A stretch of DNA of 8,541 nucleotides from Clostridium sp. (GTDB taxonomy: Bacteria; Bacillota; Clostridia; Clostridiales; Clostridiaceae), in the NCBI GenBank assembly GCA_003539755.1, contig DPOH01000358.1, forward strand, positions 1 through 8,541, given 5' to 3'. Below, one piece after another: positions 1-5,843 of the stretch. How positions within the stretch are numbered: position 1 is the stretch's first letter; every line of letters begins with the position of its first letter. The translations under genes and the position numbers were made by a program. The notes under the pieces were generated by a model, which was given only the letters and a program-made list of their open reading frames with translations, did no database searches and had not been told where the DNA came from.

Positions 1-81
1 GTGGTATAGTTATTAGAATAGGAATAATAATAATATTGTTTAAAGAAATAATTTTATTGAAATATAGATAATTAAAGAGAT

Positions 82-111
82 TTGATTAAAATGGAGTAAA
101 AAATTTAAAAT
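82..111 (+). promoter_or_regulatory. Possible sigma-A promoter of glycerate kinase
   Basis: TTGATT at 82-87 and TAAAAT at 106-111 are 18 bases apart. They match the vegetative -35 (4 of 6) and -10 (5 of 6) consensus. Transcription would start near 118, leaving a leader of about 35 bases that contains the strong AGGAGGAAG ribosome binding site at 141-149. In such AT-rich DNA chance matches are common, so this is only a candidate. Confidence 0.3.
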
Positions 112-153
112 ATTAGTTTTTCTTTAGTCTAAGATAGTTTAGGAGGAAGTTTT

Positions 154-1284
154 ATGAAATTTGTTTTGGCACCAGATTCTTTTAAGGAAAGTATGACTTC
201 AAAAGAAGCATGCGATGCAATGGAAAGAGCAATTAAAAAGGTTATAAAGGATGCAGAATGTGTTAAAGTACCTATGGCAGATGGAGGAGAAGGAACTACA
301 ACATCATTGGTAGATGGTAGTAATGGAGAATTTTTCACTACAGAAGTAACAGGTCCTCTTGGAGATAAAGTTGAAGCTGTTTACGGAATAATGGGAGATA
401 AAGAAACAGGAATTATTGAAATGGCAATGGCAAGTGGAATACAGCTAATAAAAAGAGAAGAAAGAGATCCACTTATAGCTACTACATATGGTACAGGAGA
501 ACTTATAAAAGAATTATTAGATAAAGGTATTAAGAGAATTCTTCTTGGAATAGGAGGCAGTGCTACTAATGATGGTGGAGCAGGTATGGTTCAAGCATTA
601 GGTGGCAGATTACTAGACAAGGATGGAAATGAAGTACCATTTGGTGGTGGTAATTTACATAAAGTTGAAAAGATTGATTTAAGTGATTTAGATAGCAGAT
701 TAAAAGATGTAAAAATTGAAGTAGCGTGCGATGTTACAAATCCATTTATCGGTGAAAATGGAGCATCTAGAATTTTTGGACCACAAAAAGGTGCAGATGA
801 AGAAATGGTAGAATTATTAGATAATAATCTTGCTCATTTTGCAGAAGTTATAAAAAGAGATCTTAAAAAAGATATTGCTGATGTTCCAGGAGCAGGTGCA
901 GCTGGTGGTCTTGGTGGAGCACTTCTTGCATTCTTAGATGCTGAATTAAAAAGAGGAATCGAAATGGTAGTACAGCATACTAATTTAAGAGAAAAAGTTG
1001 AAGGCGCAGATTTCGTATTTACTGGAGAAGGTAGTATAGATGGCCAGACTTTATTTGGAAAGACTCCAATTGGTGTTGCTAAAACTGCTAAAGAAGCAGG
1101 AGCTAAAGTAATAGCATTTGCAGGAAGAGTTGCTGATGATGCTAATACTTTATATGATGGAGGAATTGATAGTATATTCTGCATCTTAGATGAAGTAACT
1201 TCCTTAGATGATGCACTTAAAAATGGTGCTCATAATTTAGAAAAGACAGTTGAAAATGTAGTTAGAGTATTAGATCTAAAATAA
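154..1284 (+). CDS. glxK: Glycerate kinase (GarK/GlxK family)
   Basis: Predicted cytoplasmic ATP-dependent kinase that phosphorylates D-glycerate to 2-phosphoglycerate, feeding lower glycolysis. At 376 residues it has the usual full length. Family landmarks appear in order: N-terminal APDSFKES (6-13), PMADGGEG (40-47), the glycine-rich GIGGSATNDGGAGM (132-145), ACDVTNPF (191-198), GAGAAGGLGGALL (246-258) and FTGEGSIDGQT (289-299). The ATG at 154 follows AGGAGGAAG at 141-149. No glycerate permease or tartronate-semialdehyde reductase gene is visible nearby, and a strong terminator follows directly, so it appears to be a one-gene unit unrelated to the sporulation genes downstream. Family assignment is secure from the motifs. 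Whether the symbol should be garK or glxK is a naming choice, and whether the product is 2- or 3-phosphoglycerate is known only from the family. Confidence 0.95.
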   Translation: MKFVLAPDSFKESMTSKEACDAMERAIKKVIKDAECVKVPMADGGEGTTTSLVDGSNGEFFTTEVTGPLGDKVEAVYGIMGDKETGIIEMAMASGIQLIKREERDPLIATTYGTGELIKELLDKGIKRILLGIGGSATNDGGAGMVQALGGRLLDKDGNEVPFGGGNLHKVEKIDLSDLDSRLKDVKIEVACDVTNPFIGENGASRIFGPQKGADEEMVELLDNNLAHFAEVIKRDLKKDIADVPGAGAAGGLGGALLAFLDAELKRGIEMVVQHTNLREKVEGADFVFTGEGSIDGQTLFGKTPIGVAKTAKEAGAKVIAFAGRVADDANTLYDGGIDSIFCILDEVTSLDDALKNGAHNLEKTVENVVRVLDLK

Positions 1285-1291
1285 TTTATAT

Positions 1292-1342
1292 AGCTTCTAT
1301 AGAGGTAGTAAAAAATAAACTATTTCTATGGAAGTTTTTTAT
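1292..1342 (+). terminator. Rho-independent terminator after glycerate kinase
   Basis: The left arm 1294-1308 (CTTCTATAGAGGTAG) pairs along its full 15 bases with 1320-1334 (CTATTTCTATGGAAG) if G-U pairs are allowed. The loop is 11 bases of A-rich sequence. The right arm runs straight into six T (1335-1340) and then ATT. It starts about 10 bases after the glycerate kinase stop codon, the normal position for an intrinsic terminator. Confidence 0.85.
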
Positions 1343-1425
1343 TATGCTTAAGATTATAAGGATAAAAAGAGTTTTTTTTGATTAAATTTCCATGGTGTTT
1401 TTTAAAGAGAGTTTAGTATAATATG

Positions 1426-1453
1426 TGATATTATTTCTTCTAATGGTAACACT
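1426..1453 (+). promoter_or_regulatory. Candidate forespore (sigma F/G) promoter of dacF
   Basis: GGTAACACT at 1445-1453 matches the sigma F/G -10 consensus GGnnAnAnT at every fixed base. The -35 is weaker: TGATA at 1426-1430, 14 bases upstream. Transcription would start near 1460, giving a leader of about 16 bases that just includes the GGGAGG ribosome binding site (1463-1468). In Bacillus subtilis dacF is transcribed by sigma F/G, which agrees. A separate TATAAT at 1417-1422 could be a vegetative -10, but I see no good -35 for it. Confidence 0.45.
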
Positions 1454-1475
1454 AAATTTGAAGGGAGGAAGCAAA

Positions 1476-2837
1476 ATGAAATTAAACCTTAAAAAAATAT
1501 TGTCTTTTGCTTTAATTTTAATTTTTACTATAATGCTTTTGCCTATAAATTTTGTGCATGCTATTACTATTGATTCTCGAGAAAATAGTGAAGAAGATAA
1601 AAGCAGTGAATATAGTTCTGTATATGGTGAATATGAAGAAGATAGAAATTATATTGATGTTGATGATGACTCATATGATAATATAGCTGAAGATGAGTAT
1701 ACAGAAACTGAGGCAAAAAATGAAGAAACAAAAATTGATGAGCCAAAGTCTGATAGTAATAATATAGAAGCAAGATCAGCTTTACTTATGGAACCTACAA
1801 CTGGTAAAGTTATTTATGAAAAAAACTCTAATGAAAAATTTGCACCAGCTTCTGTAACTAAGATTATGACTATGCTTTTAACAATGGAAGCAGTGGATAG
1901 TGGAAAGATTAGCTTGGATGATAAGGTTACATGTAGTGAAAACGCCAAGAAGATGGGCGGAAGCACAATGCTTTTAGATACTGGAGAAGTAAGAACTGTT
2001 GAAGAATTATTAAAGGGTGTAGCAATAGCTTCAGGAAATGACGCAGCAGTAGCACTTGCTGAATATTTAGGTGGAACTGAACAAGATTTTGTAGTTATGA
2101 TGAACAAGAGATGCGAAGAATTAGGAATGAAGAATACTACATTTAAAAACTGTAATGGACTTCCTGCAGAAGGACATTTATCAACTGCAAATGATATTGC
2201 TACAATGTCTAAGGAATTATTGAAACATCCACAAGTATTAAAGTACACAGGAACATATATGGATACTATTACAGAAGGAAGAAAATCTCCAATTGAACTT
2301 GTAAATCATAATAAGTTGGTTCGTTTCTTTGATGGTTGTGATGGTTTAAAAACAGGTTTTACAAATGAGGCAAAATATTGCATAAGTGCAACTGCAACAA
2401 GAAATAATGTAAGAATGCTTTCTGTAATAATGGGAGCACCAACTTACAAAATAAGAAATCGTGATGCTTCAATTCTTTTAAATTATGGATTTTCTAAATA
2501 TGAAGGTAAAAAGATTGTAGCTAAAGATGAAGATGTAGATAAAATATTTATTGATGAGCAAACAGAAAAATACTTTATGGCAAAGGCAAAAGATGATTTA
2601 AATGCTGTTGTTCCTAAAGGCTGCGGAAAAGATATTCAAAAGAAAGTGGTTATTGATGAATTAAAGAATCAATACAGCCAGGGAGAAATAGTAGGTAAAT
2701 GTGAACTTTATTTAGGAGAAGATAAAGTAGGCGAAGTTGATATTTATTCAGATAGAGATATAAAGAAAGGCAATGTATTTGAAAATATCAAGTATAATAT
2801 AAAAAATATTTTTAAAGATAAAGATGATAAAGAATAG
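1476..2837 (+). CDS. dacF: Secreted D-alanyl-D-alanine carboxypeptidase, DacF-like
   Basis: Penicillin-binding-protein-5-type serine peptidase (family S11) that removes the terminal D-Ala from peptidoglycan stem peptides outside the membrane. The 453-residue product begins with a signal peptide (lysines, then a hydrophobic core, likely cut after VHA at 29). The three catalytic motifs are present: SVTK (126-129, nucleophile S126), SGN (186-188) and KTG (292-294). A C-terminal PBP5_C-like beta domain covers roughly 348-435, ending in a charged segment that could be a membrane-lying helix. ATG 1476 is chosen because GGGAGG lies 7 bases upstream; extending the frame to 1425 adds 17 residues that spoil the signal peptide. 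Residues 30-97 form an odd linker with 25 Asp/Glu and 6 Tyr, absent from ordinary family members. B. subtilis DacF acts in forespore cortex modification; the same role is inferred here. Confidence 0.9.
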   Translation: MKLNLKKILSFALILIFTIMLLPINFVHAITIDSRENSEEDKSSEYSSVYGEYEEDRNYIDVDDDSYDNIAEDEYTETEAKNEETKIDEPKSDSNNIEARSALLMEPTTGKVIYEKNSNEKFAPASVTKIMTMLLTMEAVDSGKISLDDKVTCSENAKKMGGSTMLLDTGEVRTVEELLKGVAIASGNDAAVALAEYLGGTEQDFVVMMNKRCEELGMKNTTFKNCNGLPAEGHLSTANDIATMSKELLKHPQVLKYTGTYMDTITEGRKSPIELVNHNKLVRFFDGCDGLKTGFTNEAKYCISATATRNNVRMLSVIMGAPTYKIRNRDASILLNYGFSKYEGKKIVAKDEDVDKIFIDEQTEKYFMAKAKDDLNAVVPKGCGKDIQKKVVIDELKNQYSQGEIVGKCELYLGEDKVGEVDIYSDRDIKKGNVFENIKYNIKNIFKDKDDKE

Positions 2838-2859
2838 GTAGTGTTAATTAAAATATATT

Positions 2860-2890
2860 ATATATAACATTATTTTAATGTGTTATATAT
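2860..2890. repeat. AT-rich inverted repeat (hairpin) downstream of dacF
   Basis: ATATATAACA at 2860-2869 is the exact reverse complement of 2881-2890. A longer alternative fold pairs 2861-2872 with 2876-2889 around a TTT loop, with a two-base bulge. There is no T-run after it, so it is not a terminator by itself. It lies between the dacF stop and the true terminator and may protect the mRNA 3' end or be accidental in AT-rich DNA. Confidence 0.5.
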
Positions 2891-2910
2891 GTGACAGGTG
2901 GACATTTTAT

Positions 2911-2952
2911 AAAAAAATCTGCATGAGTGTGTAAGACTTTGCAGATTTTTTT
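2911..2952 (+). terminator. Rho-independent terminator after dacF
   Basis: AAAAAAATCTGCA (2911-2923) and TGCAGATTTTTTT (2940-2952) are perfect 13-base complements around a 16-base loop. The seven T of the right arm supply the U-tract. The matching A-run on the left means it could also stop transcription on the other strand, although no gene faces it from that side. Confidence 0.85.
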
Positions 2953-2982
2953 AATTATATATAATTTTGAGAGGGTTATAAA

Positions 2983-3012
2983 TTGCTAGATAACTAGTTT
3001 AAATGTTATAAT
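2983..3012 (+). promoter_or_regulatory. Sigma-A promoter of scpAB
   Basis: An extended -10, TGTTATAAT at 3004-3012 (consensus TGnTATAAT), has TTGCTA at 2983-2988 as -35 (4 of 6) with 18 bases between TTGCTA and TATAAT. Transcription would begin near 3019, giving a leader of about 85 bases before ATG 3104. A vegetative promoter fits the housekeeping role of scpAB, which is needed in growing cells. Confidence 0.65.
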
Positions 3013-3103
3013 AGTATAGCTTAAAATTAAAATATAATGTAGTTTTTTTGTAAAAAGATTTATGTTAAAAAAGCAAATTCTAAATGGAGGAAAGAGGAAC
3101 CTT

Positions 3104-3847
3104 ATGGAACTTCCTAAGATTAAAATAAATAACTTTGAAGGCCCATTTGATTTATTATTACATTTAATAAAGAAGAATCAAGTGAGTATTTACAATGTTA
3201 AAATATATGAAATAACAACCCAATATTTAAATTATCTTAATGACATGAAAGAAATGGATCTTGAAATTACATCAGAATTTATAGTTGTAGCAGCTACATT
3301 AATTGAAATAAAATCAAAGCATTTACTTCCTAAACCTAAAAAAGAAGAGGATGAAGAGGAAGAGGATTCAGAAAAGAATTTATTGGAAAAGCTTATTTTA
3401 TATAAGAAAATTAAAAATGTATCAACATTTTTCAAGGAAAGATACACAAGTTCTGGCGAAGTTTATAGTAAAAAACCAGAAGTAATTGAAGAAGTAAAAG
3501 ATGTTCATGATAATGAGGATATTTTAAAAAATTTAAATCTATTACAACTTTATGCAATGTTTAATAATCTTATTGAAATATATAATAATAAACAGAATAG
3601 AGCTAATGTAATTCAAAAAAGAATATTTGTTGATAAATATAAAATTGAAGATAAACTTGATTTTATAATGGATAAAATAACAAAGGAACAGGTAAATTCA
3701 TTTAAAGAGCTTGTTGAAAAATGTGAGTGCAAAATGGAATGTATAGTTACATTTTTAGCATTGCTTGAAATGATAAAGCAAAGGATGGTAAAGGTATATC
3801 AAAGTGAAAACTTTGCTAATATACTTATTGAAAGGAGAGTAGAATAG
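3104..3847 (+). CDS. scpA: Segregation and condensation protein A (ScpA, kleisin)
   Basis: ScpA is the kleisin that bridges the heads of the Smc dimer and binds ScpB, forming the bacterial condensin that compacts and separates sister chromosomes on the nucleoid. The 247-residue product is of family length. It has the diagnostic N-terminal FEGPFDLLLHLI (11-22) followed by a helical segment that contacts the Smc neck, a central acidic stretch (EEDEEEEDSE, 81-90), and a C-terminal winged-helix region (about 205-247) of the kind that binds the Smc head. ATG 3104 is preferred because GGAGGAAAGAGG at 3086-3097 precedes it. An in-frame ATG at 3062 would add 14 residues but has no ribosome binding site and lies before the conserved start. 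Its stop overlaps the scpB start by one base (TAGTG), indicating translational coupling. Confidence 0.96.
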   Translation: MELPKIKINNFEGPFDLLLHLIKKNQVSIYNVKIYEITTQYLNYLNDMKEMDLEITSEFIVVAATLIEIKSKHLLPKPKKEEDEEEEDSEKNLLEKLILYKKIKNVSTFFKERYTSSGEVYSKKPEVIEEVKDVHDNEDILKNLNLLQLYAMFNNLIEIYNNKQNRANVIQKRIFVDKYKIEDKLDFIMDKITKEQVNSFKELVEKCECKMECIVTFLALLEMIKQRMVKVYQSENFANILIERRVE

Positions 3848-4536
3848 TGGATAAGAATATAGGAATACAGATTCCTTTCATGGATGATGAGAGCAAAAAT
3901 GCAATGAAATCTGCAATAGAATCGTTATTATTTGCTAGTGGTGAACCTCTAAGTCTTTCAGATTTATCAAATCATTTAGAGGAAAAATCAAAAAATGTAG
4001 AAGCGGTTCTTCAGGAAATGATTGAGGAATATGAAAATACATTATCAAGAGGAATAAAGCTAATAAGTATAAAGGGGAAATATCAGCTTGTAACTAAAGG
4101 CGAAAATGCAGATTATCTTCAAAAACTATTGAAAAAAAATAAAAGACAATCATTATCTCAAGCATCTATAGAAAGTCTTGCAATAATAGCATATAAGCAG
4201 CCTATAACAAGAGTTGATATAGATGAAATAAGAGGGGTTAAATCTGAAAGTGCTGTAAATAGACTTATAGAAAGAGATCTTATAAAAGAAGTTGGAAGAC
4301 TTGAAGTTCCAGGAAGACCTATTTTATATGGGACTACTGAAGAATTCTTAAGACAGTTTGAATTAAAGGATTTAAAAGACCTGCCTTCACTAGACTTCTT
4401 TGGACAGGATGAAGAGGTTCTGTCAGAAGATAATAATGAAAGTTATTCAGAGGAACTTAAGCAGGAACTTCAACAGGATATAGATATTTTAGAAGGCGAA
4501 GAAGATGATGAAGATTTTAATTCTTCAGATTTATAA
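3847..4536 (+). CDS. scpB: Segregation and condensation protein B (ScpB)
   Basis: ScpB dimers wrap the middle of ScpA and regulate the Smc ATPase in the condensin complex. The product has two winged-helix domains. The first begins around 20 with AIESLLFASGEPLS. The second carries SLAIIAYKQPITR (110-122) and RGVKSESAVNRLIER, and ends with GRPILYGTTEEFL (156-168), all strong ScpB signatures. Translation starts at GTG 3847, whose G is the last base of the scpA stop, with AAAGGAGAG at 3831-3839 as ribosome binding site. The protein is 229 residues, longer than the roughly 190-200 typical of the family. The excess is a strongly acidic, probably disordered tail from about 186 to the end. An internal ATG at 3880 would shorten the N-terminus but lacks as good a site. 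Confidence 0.96.
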   Translation: MDKNIGIQIPFMDDESKNAMKSAIESLLFASGEPLSLSDLSNHLEEKSKNVEAVLQEMIEEYENTLSRGIKLISIKGKYQLVTKGENADYLQKLLKKNKRQSLSQASIESLAIIAYKQPITRVDIDEIRGVKSESAVNRLIERDLIKEVGRLEVPGRPILYGTTEEFLRQFELKDLKDLPSLDFFGQDEEVLSEDNNESYSEELKQELQQDIDILEGEEDDEDFNSSDL

Positions 4537-4561
4537 TTTTAAAGTAATATTATAAAAATAT

Positions 4562-4605
4562 AAGTAAAGACAATGTTTTTCATAACGAAAACATTGTCTT
4601 TACTT
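4562..4605. terminator. Bidirectional terminator between scpB and ytfJ
   Basis: Positions 4562-4579 and 4588-4605 are perfect 18-base complements (AAGTAAAGACAATGTTTT and its reverse complement) around the 8-base loop 4580-4587. TATTTT follows on the plus strand and ATATTTTTAT on the minus strand. It lies midway between two convergent operons and should stop both. Confidence 0.9.
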
Positions 4606-4644
4606 TATTTTAAATTAGGAGCCTGTTAAAAATTATGATTATTT

Positions 4645-5130
4645 TTAGTCACAGTCGCTACTGTCAATTTTGGAAGTATTACTAACTTCATCATTATTAT
4701 TTCCATTTTCAAAGTTTATATTCACTTTTTTCTTAGATTTATCACATAAATCCTTTATAAATCCTGAAACCATATCAATTACCTGAGGAACGTTATCGAA
4801 AACTCTATCATATGGAGTATCATGATCGACAGGAATTAATCTTACAGAATCCTCTTTTATAACTAAAAATGCAACTGGTCTTACTGAAACACCAGCACCA
4901 GAGCCTCCACCAAAAGGATAGATATCATCTTCAACATGTGTTGTAGGAGAAGAAAATTCACTTCCACCAGAAACAAATCCAAAATTTAATTTTGAAACAG
5001 GTATTATGCATGTGCCGTCTTTTGTTTGAACAGGATCTCCTATTACTGTATTAACATCAACCATATCACGAAGATTTTCCATAGTACTCTTCATTAAGTT
5101 TTCTAATGGTTTTTCATACGAATCTGACAT
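4645..5130 (-). CDS. ytfJ: Sporulation protein YtfJ (GerW family)
   Basis: The 161-residue product matches the YtfJ family: an N-terminal helix (ENLMKSTMENLRDMVDVNTVIGDPV), then IIPVSKLNFGFVSGGSEF, a glycine-rich FGGGSGAGVSVRPVAFLVI, and a C-terminal segment around VPQVIDMVSGFI. There is no signal peptide or membrane segment. The last 30 or so residues are Asn/Asp/Ser-rich and probably disordered. In B. subtilis the gene is forespore-expressed and its product (GerW) is required for L-alanine germination; the molecular activity is not established. It follows the DUF2953 gene with only 9 bases between stop and start, so the two form an operon. Two Shine-Dalgarno elements serve it: AAGGGG overlapping the upstream stop, and a perfect AAGGAGGTGA 23 bases before the ATG, separated by a small hairpin. 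Confidence 0.93.
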   Translation of the reverse strand: MSDSYEKPLENLMKSTMENLRDMVDVNTVIGDPVQTKDGTCIIPVSKLNFGFVSGGSEFSSPTTHVEDDIYPFGGGSGAGVSVRPVAFLVIKEDSVRLIPVDHDTPYDRVFDNVPQVIDMVSGFIKDLCDKSKKKVNINFENGNNNDEVSNTSKIDSSDCD

Positions 5131-5135
5131 ATATT

Positions 5136-5163
5136 CCCCTTAATTATCAGGGGTCACCTCCTT
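5136..5163 (-). promoter_or_regulatory. Dual ribosome binding site with intervening hairpin, ytfJ
   Basis: Read on the minus strand, AAGGAGGTGA (5163-5154) is a ten-base complement of the usual 16S rRNA 3' end, but lies 23 bases before ATG 5130. Between them, CCCCT (5153-5149) can pair with AGGGG (5140-5136) across an 8-base loop. Folded, the hairpin leaves only AATAT between its base and the start codon. Unfolded, AAGGGG itself is a second, weaker site at normal spacing. The strong site is made by the codons of the last residues (KEV) of the upstream protein. Confidence 0.6.
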
Positions 5164-5700
5164 AGAATTAAGTAAATACTTAAAAATAATTGTAGTTATA
5201 TATATAAGTTCTGCAAGTGATAAAAAAAATATACTTGATGTATTATAATCTAAAAAATATTCATCCTTAAACATTGGTTTTACTTCAAAGTTAAATTTTT
5301 TAATTTTAAATATTATATTTATCAGTATATATAATGGAGTATTAATGTTATTTAAAATTCCAAAGAAAATTGCTGTTTTGAATGCATCATTTAAGGAATA
5401 ACTTAAACAAGAGTCAATGTATAGTGTTGGCTTAAAATGTCTATGATATAGTTTTGATAAAAAAATTTTAAAATTTTCTCTTTTTAATTTAATATTTTTT
5501 TTACTTTTTTTTATTGGAGGAGATATTTTTTCTTTTGAATTTTTATTTTTTTTGTTATGTATTTTATTTTTAGAAACTATAGTAAAACCATAGATCTTTA
5601 TATAATAGTCTTCAAAGGAAAAATGCATATCAAATTTAAAGGGTATAGGAACAAAAAGTAAAAATAAAATAATTAATAAAATAAAAAATAGTAAATTCAT
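5140..5700 (-). CDS. DUF2953 membrane protein (YtfI homologue)
   Basis: The 186-residue protein starts with a strong hydrophobic helix (1-20, FFILLIILFLLF) followed by PIPFKFDMHFSFEDYYIKIYGF, the typical opening of DUF2953 proteins. A lysine-rich stretch (about 45-77) follows, then SYSLNDAFKTAIFFGILNN (101-119), matching the conserved family core. Two further hydrophobic segments lie at about 110-131 and 155-177. Function is unknown; membrane association is clear. In B. subtilis the homologue ytfI sits directly before ytfJ, as here, so a shared sporulation or germination role is a reasonable inference. ATG 5700 is supported by TGGAGGAAT at about 5711-5703 on the minus strand. Three runs of eight A (coding strand) fall in the lysine-rich region and could be slippage-prone. 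Confidence 0.85.
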   Translation of the reverse strand: MNLLFFILLIILFLLFVPIPFKFDMHFSFEDYYIKIYGFTIVSKNKIHNKKNKNSKEKISPPIKKSKKNIKLKRENFKIFLSKLYHRHFKPTLYIDSCLSYSLNDAFKTAIFFGILNNINTPLYILINIIFKIKKFNFEVKPMFKDEYFLDYNTSSIFFLSLAELIYITTIIFKYLLNSKEVTPDN

Positions 5701-5729
5701 AATATTCCTCCAATAAACTTTACTTCAAA

Positions 5730-5758
5730 AGTATTACCAATTTATCAAGAATTTAAAC
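5730..5758 (-). promoter_or_regulatory. Candidate sigma F/G promoter of ytfI-ytfJ
   Basis: On the minus strand GTTTA (5758-5754), 15 bases, then GGTAATACT (5738-5730) matches the forespore consensus GywTA / GGnnAnAnT at every fixed position. The start would be near 5722, about 22 bases before ATG 5700 and just ahead of its ribosome binding site. B. subtilis ytfJ belongs to the sigma F regulon, which supports the call. The -10 is nearly identical to the one before dacF. Confidence 0.6.
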
Positions 5759-5793
5759 ATATTAATTAATAAAAAATATGTTTAAAAAATTCT
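5748..5793. repeat. Bulged inverted repeat in the divergent intergenic region
   Basis: AGAATTTAAACATATT at 5748-5763 faces its complement at 5775-5793 around an 11-base loop. The inner 9 base pairs and outer 7 base pairs are perfect, and the right arm has three extra A (5784-5786) between them. It lies between the divergent ytfI and carboxypeptidase genes, and its left arm contains the -35 of the minus-strand promoter candidate. It could be an operator or a leader hairpin of the plus-strand gene. I found no convincing promoter for that gene. Confidence 0.55.
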
Positions 5794-5843
5794 GAGGATG
5801 AAATACTAGTGTTAAATAGAAAAATGAATGGAGTGACTAATTA

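Noticed and set aside
834..1184. Minus-strand open frame of 116 codons
   Set aside because: It lies wholly inside glycerate kinase, has low-complexity Ala/Pro/Ser composition typical of a shadow frame, and no start signals.
1386..1406. ATTTCCATGG followed by a T-run, similar to the terminator right arm at 1322-1343
   Set aside because: It has no partner left arm of its own and the likeness is short; probably chance in AT-rich DNA.
1417..1422. TATAAT as a vegetative -10 for dacF
   Set aside because: No recognisable -35 or extended -10 at 16-18 base spacing; noted only as a possibility within the promoter entry.
1567..1773. Minus-strand open frame of 68 codons, rich in Tyr and His
   Set aside because: It is the antisense of the acidic linker of the DacF-like gene; its odd composition mirrors GAA/GAT codons, and it has no ribosome binding site.
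1814..2248. Minus-strand open frame of 144 codons inside dacF
   Set aside because: It is antisense to the conserved catalytic domain and resembles no protein family; the plus-strand frame has all three active-site motifs.
3062..3103. Longer ScpA start at ATG 3062
   Set aside because: No Shine-Dalgarno precedes it, the added 14 residues are not part of the ScpA family, and GGAGGAAAGAGG sits just before ATG 3104.
5152..5163. Plus-strand GGTCACCTCCTT resembling the 16S rRNA 3' end
   Set aside because: It is simply the complement of a very strong Shine-Dalgarno on the minus strand; no rRNA sequence surrounds it.
5764..5830. Sigma-E promoter for the second carboxypeptidase
   Set aside because: The best -10 candidate (GATGAAAT at 5797-5804) matches only 5 of 8 bases and the spacing to AATATG is 16, so it was not listed.
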